From the NCBI GenBank assembly GCA_964384025.1, contig CAYLJJ010000013.1, positions 1-64,000 of the forward strand: a DNA stretch of 64,000 nt, read 5' to 3'. The notes below the pieces were generated by a model. That model did not search any database. It worked only from the letters and a program-made list of their open reading frames with translations, and had not been told where the DNA came from. Source of the DNA: CAYLJJ01 sp964384025 (GTDB taxonomy: Bacteria > Myxococcota_A > Bradymonadia > UBA7976 > UBA1532). Shown here piece by piece: positions 34,123 to 44,041 of this stretch; the first letter of the stretch is position 1; each line of letters opens with the position of its first letter. A program made the translations under genes and the position numbers.

Positions 34123-35928
34123 ATGCTACGGGATCATCCAAAGAGCGTCCTGGTCCTTGAGGAGAACCCCAAGATCGCACAGAAGCTGCTTGAGATCCTC
34201 AGCCTAGAGGGCTTCCGTGTTGAGAGCGCAGGAGAGGCTCAGACAGCGCTCGAGAGAGCCCAGGAGTTGCAGCCAGAGTTTGTCTTGATGGAGTACCTGC
34301 TCCCAGGTGCGGAGGATGGAGCCCTCATCGAGGCCCTTCAAGTTCAGAGCCCTAAGAGTCAAATTCTGGTGATGGCCGCTTCTCCCAGCGTGCGAGATCG
34401 TTTGATGGCCAAGGGCCTGAGGGTTGAGGGCTTCCTCTTAAAGCCTTTTCGACGCTTGGCGCTGCTCGAGGCCCTGAAAGATCTACAGGGAGAGCGCTTA
34501 GACCCTGAGCTGAGCCCGGTAGAGACCGAGCACGATCTGCGAGGTTTCCTGAGCCCTATGCGCCCTCTAAACCTGCTCCTCCTGAGGCTGTTGCGGGAGG
34601 GAGCCACTGGGATCCTGCGTCTAGAGCGAGATGGGATCTGCCGTCACCTCTATCTGCTTAATGGTCTCCCTGTCTCTGCTGAGAGCAACCTCCTCGATGA
34701 AACCCTCGGTCGCTATCTCGTTCAACGCAAGATCATCAATGAGGAGCAGTATCAGGCGATCGAGCGCTATCGTAAAGCCTGGGATCTGCGCCAGGGAGAG
34801 GCTCTGTTGGCGTTGGAGCTGCTCAGCCAAGTGCAGCTCTATGGCCTCCTGAGGGCGCAGGTGAGAGAGCGAGCGCTCCACTGCTTTGCTTGGGAGGGAG
34901 CACGCTTCTCTTTTCGGGCAGAGGAGCGCTTCTTGGATGAGCGTCCTCTCTTTCCGCTCAACCCCATCAGCCTCAGCATTGAGGCGCTCCTGCGCAGGGA
35001 CTCCTCAGCGCAGTTGGAGCAGCTCTATCATCGCCATCAGAAGCACAAGCTCTCTCCAGGCCCCCTCTTGGAAGAGCTGTCTACCTATATCGATCGCCTC
35101 CACTCTCCTGGCCTCCTCAGCGCGCTCTTTAGAGGAGGCTGTAGCCCCGCTGAGCTGTTGAGCTGTCTAGGTTGGAGCCCCTCAAGGGTTCAGGGGATGG
35201 TGCAAGCGCTGATGGAGTTGGGGCTTTTGCAAAGCTTTGAGCCTCTAGAAGAGGAGGAGACTTTAAGAGAGCTGGGGGCTTGCCCTGCGTTCTTAGATCC
35301 ACGCATGGAGCCTGAACCCCCCGCTGAAGATCCTCAGGCGGCCCAAGTCTTCAAGGCTTATCTCAGGGGCCGAGGAGATCACTACTCCGCTCTGGGCCTG
35401 GAGCCTGGAGCGGATCTGCGTAGCCTCGAGGCAGCTTGGTTGACGGTCAACCGCAGCTTTCACCCTGATCGACTGGCCAAACATCCGGACGCTGAGGTAA
35501 GGGAGCGAGCCAAGGAGGTCTTCTTGAGGGCCAGCTTGGCTTTTAAGGTCCTATCCAAATCAGCGTCCCGAGAGGCCCATCTGCGAGAACTGAAGTTGAA
35601 GTCCAAGGTCCTTCCTCAGATCGACGCTCGCGAGGAGTTTGCTCGCGGGCAGCATCTGCTCCAGGAGAAAGAGCATCAGGGCGCCTGTCAGGCCTTTGCC
35701 CGAGCCTGCTCTGCTGCTCCTGAACAAGCTCTCTATGAGATGCACTTGGGCTGGGCGACCTTCCTGGCTGCTGAGGGGACCGCTGCTCAAAGAAAGGGAG
35801 AGGCTATCTTGCTCCGAGCTTTAGAGCGAGCACCGGGCTCTGCCATTGGCCAGAGCTTCCTCTCCAGGCTCTACCTCTCCACAAAACAAGAGCCTTTGGA
35901 TAAACCATCAGGAGGGCTCGGTGGCTGA
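34123..35928 (+). CDS. Pseudo-receiver / DUF4388 / J-domain protein
   Basis: A 601-residue multi-domain protein. The N-terminal receiver domain (about 8-120) has the fold pattern of a response regulator, but the phospho-acceptor Asp is Glu (FVLMEYLLPG). A DUF4388 domain (about 140-290; GILRLERDGICRHLYLLNGLPV, LGRYLV) follows, then a helical region and a J domain (DHYSALGLEPG..., with HPD in FHPDRL) near 415-480. The C-terminus is TPR-like. The AGAGGGAGAG ribosome site supports the ATG. It is translationally coupled to the FHA gene. A Glu in the acceptor position may mimic the phosphorylated state. Confidence 0.82.
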   Translation: MLRDHPKSVLVLEENPKIAQKLLEILSLEGFRVESAGEAQTALERAQELQPEFVLMEYLLPGAEDGALIEALQVQSPKSQILVMAASPSVRDRLMAKGLRVEGFLLKPFRRLALLEALKDLQGERLDPELSPVETEHDLRGFLSPMRPLNLLLLRLLREGATGILRLERDGICRHLYLLNGLPVSAESNLLDETLGRYLVQRKIINEEQYQAIERYRKAWDLRQGEALLALELLSQVQLYGLLRAQVRERALHCFAWEGARFSFRAEERFLDERPLFPLNPISLSIEALLRRDSSAQLEQLYHRHQKHKLSPGPLLEELSTYIDRLHSPGLLSALFRGGCSPAELLSCLGWSPSRVQGMVQALMELGLLQSFEPLEEEETLRELGACPAFLDPRMEPEPPAEDPQAAQVFKAYLRGRGDHYSALGLEPGADLRSLEAAWLTVNRSFHPDRLAKHPDAEVRERAKEVFLRASLAFKVLSKSASREAHLRELKLKSKVLPQIDAREEFARGQHLLQEKEHQGACQAFARACSAAPEQALYEMHLGWATFLAAEGTAAQRKGEAILLRALERAPGSAIGQSFLSRLYLSTKQEPLDKPSGGLGG

Positions 35929-38032
35929 GAAGTCAGATCCAGAGATCTCCTTTTTCAAGCGAGATGTTCCTCAAGCTCTTAAACCCCAAGCTCGTGGGGA
36001 ACGCATTTTAGATTTCTTACCGGATGAAGCTCCCAGCGACGACACCGAGGCCTGCCCGCCCCCTCACTTCTTTGAGATCCCCGATCCAGAAGATGATCTG
36101 ATCCCCAGGGCCAGAAATTCAGGATCTCAGAAGCGATTGGATTTGGAAGCACCCAAAGCTGAGAAACCTTCAGCGGCGCCTCTCCCCGTGGATCCAGAAG
36201 AGCTGTTGGACACCAACGCCTACGAGCCCTGGCGCGCAACTCCCCTTGTTGTTCAGGAGGCGCTCCCCAAGACTCCTCCTCCTCTCCCTTGGCAGCGGCT
36301 CTTTGATCCTTCTGAGCTTTCAGAGATGATCAACATTCCAGAGATCAGCGACGAAGAGGCGGGTCTGCCTCGACCTGTTCATCTGGGAAAGCCCGGCAAG
36401 CTTTCGAACCTCGATGAGCGCCAGGAGCCCTCTGTGATCTTGAATATGCCTGCGTTGACAGGACAGTTCGAGTTTAAACAGGTGGAGCCGAAGCGAGGGC
36501 GTCTGACGGTGCGAGGGGGAGCGCTGGCAGGAAAGAGTTGGTATCTGAACCGACAACGGACCCACCTAGGGCGAGGAACAGATAATGATATCGTCCTCCT
36601 GGATGTCTCTGTCAGCCGCCAACATCTCCGCTTTGAGCGTCACGTGGCAGGCTTCACCCTCTTCAACCTAAGCGACGGCAACGGGACCCGCTTAAATAAC
36701 CGACGGATTCAACAGAGTGAACTCTATGATGGTGATCTGCTCCAGATAGGAAAGCTCAATTTAGAGTTTAGCTCTCAGGGAGAGGCACGACTCCGAGATC
36801 AAGATCTTCAGGGTACAGATCCAGGACCTCAGACTTTCAACCCCCAAGCCTCCAAGCGCTTCCCCTTCGTTTGGCTTCTGATCTGGAGCTTAACTACTTT
36901 TCTTGTGGTCTTCTCCAGCATGTATCTCGCCCGGCGTCTGCTGAGAGAGCCGGGTCCGATCTATTCTGCAGCAGAGGAGGCCAGTCAATATCACCGCCGA
37001 GGTTTGAGCGCTTTAGAGAAGAAGCATTGGCGTCAAGCCCGAGAGGATTTTCTGGTGGCTCGCAAGCTTTCTCCTGAGCGTTTTCCCTGCCAAGAGGAGC
37101 TGCTGCGCGCCGATCAGGAGATGAGCAACGAGCACTCCATCCGTCGAGCGCGTCTACGCCTGGGAAGGGCTACTTTGGAGGAGATTGAAGACCTCCTCGG
37201 TCAAGTTCAGGCAGGGAGCGTCTACGCTGTAGAGATGCGTAAGCTCAGAGAGAGGGCTCAGGATTTGGATCTCAAGCATCGCCTGGAGGCTGCTGATGAG
37301 GCCCTCTCCAGCGGCTTCACTGAGTTAGCGCGCTCTCGTGCGCGGCAGATCTTAGAGGAGGATCCGAGCAACGGTCGAGCACAGAGCATCCTGGAGGCTG
37401 CTCAGGCTGATGAGCAGGAGGTGGAGGGTAAGATCAATCGCCAAGATGTAGAGCGAGCCCGTAGAGAGATGAGCCGGGGGCGGCAATTTTATCAGCAGGA
37501 GCGTTTCGCTGATGCGGTGGTGCTCTTGGAGCGCGCTGCACGACGAGCGATTCCTCGTAAGCTGCGGACCCAGGCCCGCAATCGTGCTCGCTGGACTCAG
37601 GCTTTCTCCAAAGCCAAGATCCAGGGGGAGGCCGCTTCAGCGGCTAAAAAACCAAGGGAATCTGCCTTGGCCTTTGAACAGGCCCTGGAGCTGGACCGCA
37701 AACTGGGGGGGCACTATCGAGACATCATCCGAGCTTTTTTGGTGGAGCAGCTCTACTATCATGCTCGGTGGGCTTTCGCTCAGAACCGCTATGGAGAGGC
37801 CGCAGTTTATGTGCGTCGAACTCTGAGCTTTGATCCTGAACATCCTCTCGCTGAAGCTCTCAGGTTGAAGGTGCAGAGCCGCGCAAGACAGCTCTTGGTC
37901 TTAGCCAAGGCGGCACAGGAGGGAGATCCAGCGCGAGCACGTCAGCTCTCCGAGGAGGCGGTCTCAATGAGCGCAGAGGGCAGCGTCCTCTATCTGGAGG
38001 CGATCGCCTTGATGGAGGAGCTGAGTCGATGA
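35921..38032 (+). CDS. FHA-TM-TPR protein
   Basis: A 703-residue protein. The first about 190 residues are Pro/Glu-rich and disordered-looking. An FHA domain (about 195-285) follows with HLGRGTDNDIVLLD, SVSRQH and NGTRLNN, which read phospho-Thr. A TM helix (about 320-345) leads to a long periplasmic TPR/coiled-coil region. The GTG at 35921 is preferred since AGGAGGG lies just upstream; it overlaps the preceding gene by 8 bp. It likely reads kinase output from the Ser/Thr kinases of this genome and transmits it across the membrane; partners are unknown. Confidence 0.85.
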   Translation: MAEKSDPEISFFKRDVPQALKPQARGERILDFLPDEAPSDDTEACPPPHFFEIPDPEDDLIPRARNSGSQKRLDLEAPKAEKPSAAPLPVDPEELLDTNAYEPWRATPLVVQEALPKTPPPLPWQRLFDPSELSEMINIPEISDEEAGLPRPVHLGKPGKLSNLDERQEPSVILNMPALTGQFEFKQVEPKRGRLTVRGGALAGKSWYLNRQRTHLGRGTDNDIVLLDVSVSRQHLRFERHVAGFTLFNLSDGNGTRLNNRRIQQSELYDGDLLQIGKLNLEFSSQGEARLRDQDLQGTDPGPQTFNPQASKRFPFVWLLIWSLTTFLVVFSSMYLARRLLREPGPIYSAAEEASQYHRRGLSALEKKHWRQAREDFLVARKLSPERFPCQEELLRADQEMSNEHSIRRARLRLGRATLEEIEDLLGQVQAGSVYAVEMRKLRERAQDLDLKHRLEAADEALSSGFTELARSRARQILEEDPSNGRAQSILEAAQADEQEVEGKINRQDVERARREMSRGRQFYQQERFADAVVLLERAARRAIPRKLRTQARNRARWTQAFSKAKIQGEAASAAKKPRESALAFEQALELDRKLGGHYRDIIRAFLVEQLYYHARWAFAQNRYGEAAVYVRRTLSFDPEHPLAEALRLKVQSRARQLLVLAKAAQEGDPARARQLSEEAVSMSAEGSVLYLEAIALMEELSR

Positions 38033-38034
38033 AG

Positions 38035-38427
38035 CTAGCCCTGAACGCGACCTTGAAGAAGCTTGCGCGCCAGCTCCACGATCTCTCCGATATCGAAGGG
38101 CTTATCCAGATAAGCATCTGCGCCATAGAGGGGTGCGGTCATGGCATTCACGGCAGGCCCAATGGCAGTTAGCATGAGGATCGCGAGATCGTCATACTCG
38201 TTATGGCTGCGAACATATTTGCAGATCTCCCAACCGCTCAGGGTGGGCATCATCACATCCAGGACGACCAGATCAGGCTGGTTGATGATGATCTGTTCAA
38301 GCGCCTCCTCACCATCCTTGGCCTCGATGATATCGCAATCTTCGATGATCGAGAGGGCGCGATGTACAATCTTGCGGATCTCAAGATCATCATCAGAGAT
38401 GAGGATCAGCTTGCGTTCATCACTCAT
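38035..38427 (-). CDS. Single-domain response regulator (CheY-like)
   Basis: A 130-residue receiver: acidic pair ISDDDLE, phospho-acceptor Asp in LVVLDVMMPTLSG, the Thr in LMLTAIG and the Lys in LDKPFD. There is no output domain. The ATG at 38427 has GAGG eight bases upstream; the longer frame from 38460 lacks a good site. It is convergent with the FHA gene (2-bp gap) and divergent from the S41 protease. Confidence 0.9.
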   Translation of the reverse strand: MSDERKLILISDDDLEIRKIVHRALSIIEDCDIIEAKDGEEALEQIIINQPDLVVLDVMMPTLSGWEICKYVRSHNEYDDLAILMLTAIGPAVNAMTAPLYGADAYLDKPFDIGEIVELARKLLQGRVQG

Positions 38428-38547
38428 GATTTCGACCTCAAAGCCATTCATATCAAGCATTTTAGGACTACGACCTTGCGAGGAGGCTTGTCAAGAATCA
38501 GGATTCACCTTTTGGCTTTGTTTGATCTTTAAGAGTTGGGAGTTGTC

Positions 38548-41523
38548 GTGAAGGTGATGAAACGCTTGTTGATCTCTGCTGTGCTCTTGAGCGCCTTTTA
38601 TCTAAGCATCTCCTACCGCTATGGAGATCCAGGGTGGCGGATCCATTTTCAGGCTCGGGAAGCGGCGGCTCGGGGTGAACAGTATGATCTTGGGAGCCTC
38701 AGCATCCTCTCTCGGACAGTGCTTCATATCAAAGAGAACTACGTCGATCCTGACCGCATCAATGAACGCAAGATGATCTGGGCAGCGATGCAGGAGGTTC
38801 AGAGAGAGATCGCTGAGCTGCTCGTCGATGTTGAAAAAGACAAAGCTCAGAACCCGATCAGAATCACAGTTCGCGTAGACAAAGCAGAAAAGACTTTCAA
38901 CCTCTCTAAAATAAAAAACATTTGGCATCTCTCATTTAAATTTAAGGATATTTTTAAATTCATACAAAAGAACCTAAAGCACCATGAGCGGCTCAAAGAT
39001 GTAGAGTATGCTGCAATCAATGGTATGCTCTCCACGCTGGATCCACACAGCATTCTCCTAAAACCAGAAGAATATCGAGAAATGAAGCTCAGTACTCGGG
39101 GCAAATTTGGAGGTTTGGGGATTGTAATCAGCATGCGTGAGGGTCATTTAACTATTGTCAATCCAATCGAAGATACTCCTGCTTCACGCGCAGGTCTCAA
39201 GGCAGGAGACCGCATCGTTCAGATTGAACTGGACAGTACAGTCAATATGGCTCTCAACGATGCTGTAGATATGCTTCGAGGAAAGCCCAACACCAAGGTC
39301 GCGATCTGGATCTCTCGCAAGGGCTGGAAGAAGCCGCGCAAATTCAGCCTCAGCCGCGCCAACATCAAGGTCAAGTCAGTGCGCTTCAAGCTGCTGGCAG
39401 GCTCCATCGGTGTTCTGCGCATTCGTAACTTCCAAAACACCACCCGAGATGAACTGGAGCGGGGGATCCGCGAGCTGAGTAAACGCAGCAAGGGAGGAAA
39501 GCTGCGGGGTCTGATCCTGGATCTACGCGGCAACCCTGGGGGGCTCTTGGATCAGGCGATTCGAGTCTCAAATCTGTTTATTCCCAGCGGCCCTCTTGTG
39601 ACCACTGTGGGCTTTGGAGATAAGGTACGAGAGCCCAAGATGGCGACCCGCAGCGGTACAGAGCGCCTCTATCCCTTGGCGGTGCTGATCGATTCCTCCA
39701 GCGCCAGCGCCAGCGAGATCGTCGCGGGGGCTCTGAAGAACCACCACCGTGCGCTGATCATCGGTCGTAAGAGCTTCGGCAAGGGCTCGGTGCAGGTGAT
39801 CTACGATAACAAGGACGATTCAGCCCTCAAGCTCACCATCGCTCAATATCTCACCCCCGGAGATCTCAGCATCCAGTCTGTGGGCATCACCCCCGATCTA
39901 GAGATGCGACCAGTGAGCATCGAGGAGGAGAGCACTCAGCTCTTCCCCTACAAAAAGAGGCGCGCAGAGAAGGATCTCCCAGAGCATCTAGAGCATGAGA
40001 GCGCTAAGCGCTCCGTTCAGGAGAAACCGATCCACAGCCTGCGCTACTTACGAGATCCCAAGCTCTTTAGGCGCATCCGAGAGAACCCCAACAAGATCAT
40101 CCTGGATTCAGAGCTTAAACTGGCACGGAGCATCTTAGCGGCTACTCGCGCAGGGAATCGTGAAGAGATGCTTGAAGATGCTGAGAAGGTGATTCACAAA
40201 AACAGCGCGCTGGAAGAGGAGCGTATCATCTCAGCCCTAAAGAGAAGAGGGATCGACTGGAAGGATCTGAAGCTCGAAACAGGGCTGCCCAAAGCAGAGA
40301 TCACCCTACGCACAGATCGCACTGCCAACCGGGTCGAGGCGGGAGAGACGATCATTTTAGAGGCGGAAATCAGGAACAAAGGCAAGGCTCCCTTTAGGCG
40401 CCTCTGGGCGCGAACCCATTCAGACAACCCCCTCTTTGATGATTTGGAGCTGCTCTTTGGCAACATCCCCCCAGGCGAACGTCGCAGCGCCAAGCTTCCC
40501 ATCAAGCTGCCTCGCAGCGCTCTGAGCCGTCGAGATCTGTTGCGGTTGGAGTTTAAGGAGGCTCTGGATCATGCCCCTGAGGAGCGCAAGATCAAGGTGG
40601 AGGTACAGCAGCTCCCGCGACCTCGCTTTGCGCTGCGCTACCGCATCGATGATCGCCAGAGAGGCAACGGAGATGGGCTCCTTCAACATGGAGAGGATGT
40701 TGATCTGCTGGTCTGGACTGAGAACCGAGGTCAGGGGCCAAGCTATGGGCTCCTGGTCTCGGTGCGCAATGATGATCGCGACGCTCAGCGGGGGATCTTT
40801 ATCAAGCGAGGGCGCATTAAGGCTGAGGGCCTAAAAGTGGGAGAGGGCAGCGAGCAGCGCTTTAAGATCCAGGTCAAAGGGGGCGGCGCAGCTCCTCAGG
40901 CGCCGGTCTCTCTGCTGATCAGGGCGGTGGCTCCTGAGATCGGAGAGTGGAGCCAACGCAAGATCTTGCTGCCCACCGTCAGCCCTCAAGAGAAGCTCAA
41001 GCCGGTCTCCCTGATCCTCAGCCCCAAACTGGGAGATCAGATCGCCCTGCGTGCGCTCAAGGGCTTAGATCAGGCGATCGCTCAAGCACCAAGGCTCTGG
41101 GCTGACGCTCGCCTGGGAGCTTGGTTGCGGGTGCCTGCTCAGGACCAACTCTTCGCCTGGGTCCCCAGCGCTGAGGTGATCGTAGATTCTGGAGAGGAGA
41201 TGCCCAACCGCCTCCAGATGCGCCCCCCCTCTGCTCCCCCTGAAATTCGCTTCGATGAGTCCAACATCAGCGTGGAGATGCGGCAAAAAAGCCTTCGACT
41301 CAAGGGAAAGGTCTCTTCAGATAGACCGGTAAAGGACCTACTCATCTTTCTCAATGATCGTAAGGTTTTCTTCAAATCTGCCGGCAGCGTGTCGGGAGAT
41401 CGAGATCTGCCCTTCTCCGCAAAGCTGAAGTTGGATAAGGGGATCAACCACCTCAGCCTCGTCGCTCGGGAGGAGGATGATCTCTCCTCTCGCCGCGACC
41501 TTATCATCCATAGGCTTAAGTGA
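38548..41523 (+). CDS. S41-family C-terminal processing protease, extra-long
   Basis: A 991-residue exported protease. A signal/TM segment (LLISAVLLSAFYLSI) leads to a helical N-domain, a PDZ domain (GLGIVISMREGHLTIVNPI) and the S41 core: LRGNPGGLLDQA, the catalytic Ser in SSSASASEIVAG and Lys in GRKSFGKGSVQ. A C-terminal extension of about 480 residues has two or more beta-sandwich parts (VEAGETIILEAEIRNKG is CARDB-like). Usual CtpA/Prc proteins are 400-700 residues. GTG at 38548 has GGGAG upstream. A local AT-rich patch lies at about 38880-39240. Confidence 0.9.
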   Translation: MKVMKRLLISAVLLSAFYLSISYRYGDPGWRIHFQAREAAARGEQYDLGSLSILSRTVLHIKENYVDPDRINERKMIWAAMQEVQREIAELLVDVEKDKAQNPIRITVRVDKAEKTFNLSKIKNIWHLSFKFKDIFKFIQKNLKHHERLKDVEYAAINGMLSTLDPHSILLKPEEYREMKLSTRGKFGGLGIVISMREGHLTIVNPIEDTPASRAGLKAGDRIVQIELDSTVNMALNDAVDMLRGKPNTKVAIWISRKGWKKPRKFSLSRANIKVKSVRFKLLAGSIGVLRIRNFQNTTRDELERGIRELSKRSKGGKLRGLILDLRGNPGGLLDQAIRVSNLFIPSGPLVTTVGFGDKVREPKMATRSGTERLYPLAVLIDSSSASASEIVAGALKNHHRALIIGRKSFGKGSVQVIYDNKDDSALKLTIAQYLTPGDLSIQSVGITPDLEMRPVSIEEESTQLFPYKKRRAEKDLPEHLEHESAKRSVQEKPIHSLRYLRDPKLFRRIRENPNKIILDSELKLARSILAATRAGNREEMLEDAEKVIHKNSALEEERIISALKRRGIDWKDLKLETGLPKAEITLRTDRTANRVEAGETIILEAEIRNKGKAPFRRLWARTHSDNPLFDDLELLFGNIPPGERRSAKLPIKLPRSALSRRDLLRLEFKEALDHAPEERKIKVEVQQLPRPRFALRYRIDDRQRGNGDGLLQHGEDVDLLVWTENRGQGPSYGLLVSVRNDDRDAQRGIFIKRGRIKAEGLKVGEGSEQRFKIQVKGGGAAPQAPVSLLIRAVAPEIGEWSQRKILLPTVSPQEKLKPVSLILSPKLGDQIALRALKGLDQAIAQAPRLWADARLGAWLRVPAQDQLFAWVPSAEVIVDSGEEMPNRLQMRPPSAPPEIRFDESNISVEMRQKSLRLKGKVSSDRPVKDLLIFLNDRKVFFKSAGSVSGDRDLPFSAKLKLDKGINHLSLVAREEDDLSSRRDLIIHRLK

Positions 41524-42800
41524 TGAGCAAGCTCAAGAGGCTGGAGACCCAGCAATTCAACGCCGATCTGGTCGTCAGCCGCTATACCCTCACCAATGGC
41601 CTTCAGGTCCTCCATCAACCAGATCATGGCTCTCCTGTGTTGGCCTATCAGAGCTGGTTTCGGGTGGGCAGCGCCTACGAGCGCCCAGGTCGAACCGGTA
41701 TGGCGCATCTCTTTGAACATCTGATGTTCAAAGGCAGCAAGAACCAGCCTGAAGGGGCCTTTGATCGTCGCTTGGAAGAAGTTGGTGCGCGGGTCAACGC
41801 CGCCACTTGGTTGGACTGGACCTTCTACTATGAAGAGATCCCCAGCGCCTTTTTTCCTGAGTTGGTCGAGTTGGAGGCTGATCGCTTAGAGAATATGCGT
41901 CTCAACACCGAGCAGTTGGAGTTGGAGCGTAAGGTCGTGATGAATGAGCGTCGAGAGCAGGTGGAGGATCAGCCCGACAGCCTGATGAGCGAGCACCTTT
42001 GGGCTTTGGCCTTTAAAGAACACTCCTATGGCTGGCCCACGATCGGGTGGATGGAGGATATCCAAAGCATCAGCTTGTCAGATTGCCTGGAGTTTCAGCG
42101 TCACTATTACAGCCCCAATAACCTGATCATCTGCGTGGTGGGCGATCTCCCAGCCTCGGAGCTGGAGCGGATCGCAGCCGCCTATGGCCACCTCGAGCCT
42201 CAGGAGATCCCGCCTCTGCCACGATTTGAGGAGCCTTACCAAAGCAGCCCCCGTCGCGAGGTGCTGAGTTTGCCTCTCAGCGGCGATCGTCTGTTGATGG
42301 GCTTCCCCGCTCCTGCTGCTCTGGATCCTCTTCACCCCGCCCTGGAGGTCCTGAACGAGATCCTCTTTGAGGGGGACTCAGCGCGGCTACAACGCAGCTT
42401 GGTCACTGAAGGGGAGCAGGCCAGCGGGATCTTCTCCTTTGTACCCCTCTTTCAGGCCCAAGGGCTCTATGAGTTGGGTGTAGATCTACGCGCTGGGATC
42501 CCCGCTGAGGCCGCTGAGGTTCAGATCATGGAGGCCCTTGAGCGCATCCGCTGTGAGGGCCTCTCAGAGAAGGATTTGGAGAAGGCATGCAATAAACTGG
42601 AGACGCGCTTCTATCGCCAGCTTCAGTCCAACCAGAGTCGAGCCCAGAGCCTAGGCTTCTGGCAGGTCTTAGGAGACTTCCGCCAGATGTTTCGACAGGC
42701 GGCAGGCTACCGTCAGGTCAACAGCGCCCAGGTTCAGAACCTCTTGGAGCGTTTCCTTCGCCCCGAGGCTTGTAACCTCGTCATCGGGCGTGCCTCTTGA
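41523..42800 (+). CDS. M16 zinc peptidase, catalytic member
   Basis: A 425-residue pitrilysin/processing-peptidase-type protein. The inverted zinc motif HLFEH (in GMAHLFEHLMFKG) with a downstream Glu (ERKVVMNERRE) marks an active M16 unit. No signal peptide is obvious. Its ATG overlaps the S41 stop (TGATG), and its stop overlaps a FliI-type ATPase. M16B peptidases usually work as a heterodimer with a second, non-catalytic subunit, encoded one gene downstream. Confidence 0.92.
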   Translation: MSKLKRLETQQFNADLVVSRYTLTNGLQVLHQPDHGSPVLAYQSWFRVGSAYERPGRTGMAHLFEHLMFKGSKNQPEGAFDRRLEEVGARVNAATWLDWTFYYEEIPSAFFPELVELEADRLENMRLNTEQLELERKVVMNERREQVEDQPDSLMSEHLWALAFKEHSYGWPTIGWMEDIQSISLSDCLEFQRHYYSPNNLIICVVGDLPASELERIAAAYGHLEPQEIPPLPRFEEPYQSSPRREVLSLPLSGDRLLMGFPAPAALDPLHPALEVLNEILFEGDSARLQRSLVTEGEQASGIFSFVPLFQAQGLYELGVDLRAGIPAEAAEVQIMEALERIRCEGLSEKDLEKACNKLETRFYRQLQSNQSRAQSLGFWQVLGDFRQMFRQAAGYRQVNSAQVQNLLERFLRPEACNLVIGRAS

Positions 42801-44041
42801 GGAGCGCTGCCGCCGAGGGCTCAGTTTTGGGCTTAAGAGGCCCCATCCTGACCCTTGCCCTCCCTCAAGCTTGCATAGGAGAGCAGCTTCGCCTGCCCTG
42901 CGGGGCTCTCTTAGAGGTGGTGGGCTTCTCTGGAGCCGAGGCCACGGCCTTAGCGCTGGAGCATTTCCAGATCCTAGACTCAGGCTGCCCCGTTCGCCGC
43001 GCTCCTCAGGCCGCGCTGTTGCCGGTCGGCTCTGAGATCATCGGTCGGATCATCAATAGCCTGGGAGAGCCCCTTGATGGTGCTCCTCTTCCTCCTCCAA
43101 GCTGGCCTTTACGGCGACGCGCTCCTGAGCCCTTGAGTCGTCGGCCTGTCGATCAGCCTTTGGTGCTGGGGCTGCGCTGTATCGATGGCTTATTGACTCT
43201 GGGCCGGGGTCAGCGCGTTGCCTTGGAGGCGGGGCCTGGAGCGGGCAAGAGCAGCTTGTTAGCATATATCGCCGCTCAGGCTGACGCGGAGGTAGTGATC
43301 ATCGCCCTCATCGGAGAGCGAGGTCGTGAGGTGGGAGAGTTTCTAAAGCGCCTCAGCCCTCAGGCCCGCGCTCGCAGCATTCTGGTAGTGGCGCGGGCTG
43401 ATGATCCTCCGATGGCCTGGATCCGGGCCGCTGAGACCGCCACCGCCTTAGCTGAATATTTCCGAGGAGAGGGGCGGGATGTGATTCTGCTGGTGGACTC
43501 CCTCACGCGGGTGGCGCGGGCGATCCGCACTGTGGGTATCGCCGCAGGAGAGCCGACCACTCGACGCGGCTTTCCTCCCTCCCTCTCTACCCGACTCTCA
43601 GAGCTGCTGGAGCGCTCCTCCAACGATGAGCAAGGCACGCTGACTGCGCTCTATGCGGTCTTGGTAGAGGGTGACCAACAAGATGATCCTGTAGCTGAGG
43701 AGGCTCGGGCGCTGCTGGATGGGCACCTGGTCTTGGAGGCTAAGCTTGCAGCGGCGGGGCGCTTCCCTGCTCTGGATCCGCTGCGCAGCATCAGCCGCTG
43801 TATGAGCGCGGTGAGCACCCCAGCCCAACGTCGCGCGGTGCGTCAACTCAGAGCATGGCTCGCGGCTTTGACACACTATGAAGATCTCTTGCGGGTGGGG
43901 GCCTATAAACCGGGCAGCGATCCTCTGCTGGACAAAGCCCTTAAACGCCGGAGCGCGATTGAAGCTTTCCTGCGCCAAGGGTTGGAAGAGCACAGCAGAT
44001 TTGATGAAACACTGAGATGTTTGGAGGCGCTGGCGCGATGA
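42797..44041 (+). CDS. Orphan FliI/SctN-type rotary ATPase
   Basis: A 414-residue protein of the flagellar/type III secretion ATPase family. It has a short beta-barrel N-domain, GRIINSLGEPLDG, Walker A GPGAGKS (146-152), the catalytic-Glu loop IGERGREVGEFL, Walker B ILLVDSLTRVARAIR and VEGDQQDDPVAEEARALLDGH-type sequence (cf. FliI GDDMNEPVADE). Both ends overlap M16 genes by 4 bp. A TTG start is used. No other T3SS or flagellar gene is in the window, so the substrate is unclear. F1 beta and Rho are excluded by the GERGREV/EAR-LDGH pattern. Confidence 0.85.
   Translation: MRSAAAEGSVLGLRGPILTLALPQACIGEQLRLPCGALLEVVGFSGAEATALALEHFQILDSGCPVRRAPQAALLPVGSEIIGRIINSLGEPLDGAPLPPPSWPLRRRAPEPLSRRPVDQPLVLGLRCIDGLLTLGRGQRVALEAGPGAGKSSLLAYIAAQADAEVVIIALIGERGREVGEFLKRLSPQARARSILVVARADDPPMAWIRAAETATALAEYFRGEGRDVILLVDSLTRVARAIRTVGIAAGEPTTRRGFPPSLSTRLSELLERSSNDEQGTLTALYAVLVEGDQQDDPVAEEARALLDGHLVLEAKLAAAGRFPALDPLRSISRCMSAVSTPAQRRAVRQLRAWLAALTHYEDLLRVGAYKPGSDPLLDKALKRRSAIEAFLRQGLEEHSRFDETLRCLEALAR

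Noticed and set aside
42797..44041. Evidence for a type III secretion or flagellar locus
   Set aside because: Only the ATPase is found; no export apparatus, basal body or chaperone gene lies in 64 kb.
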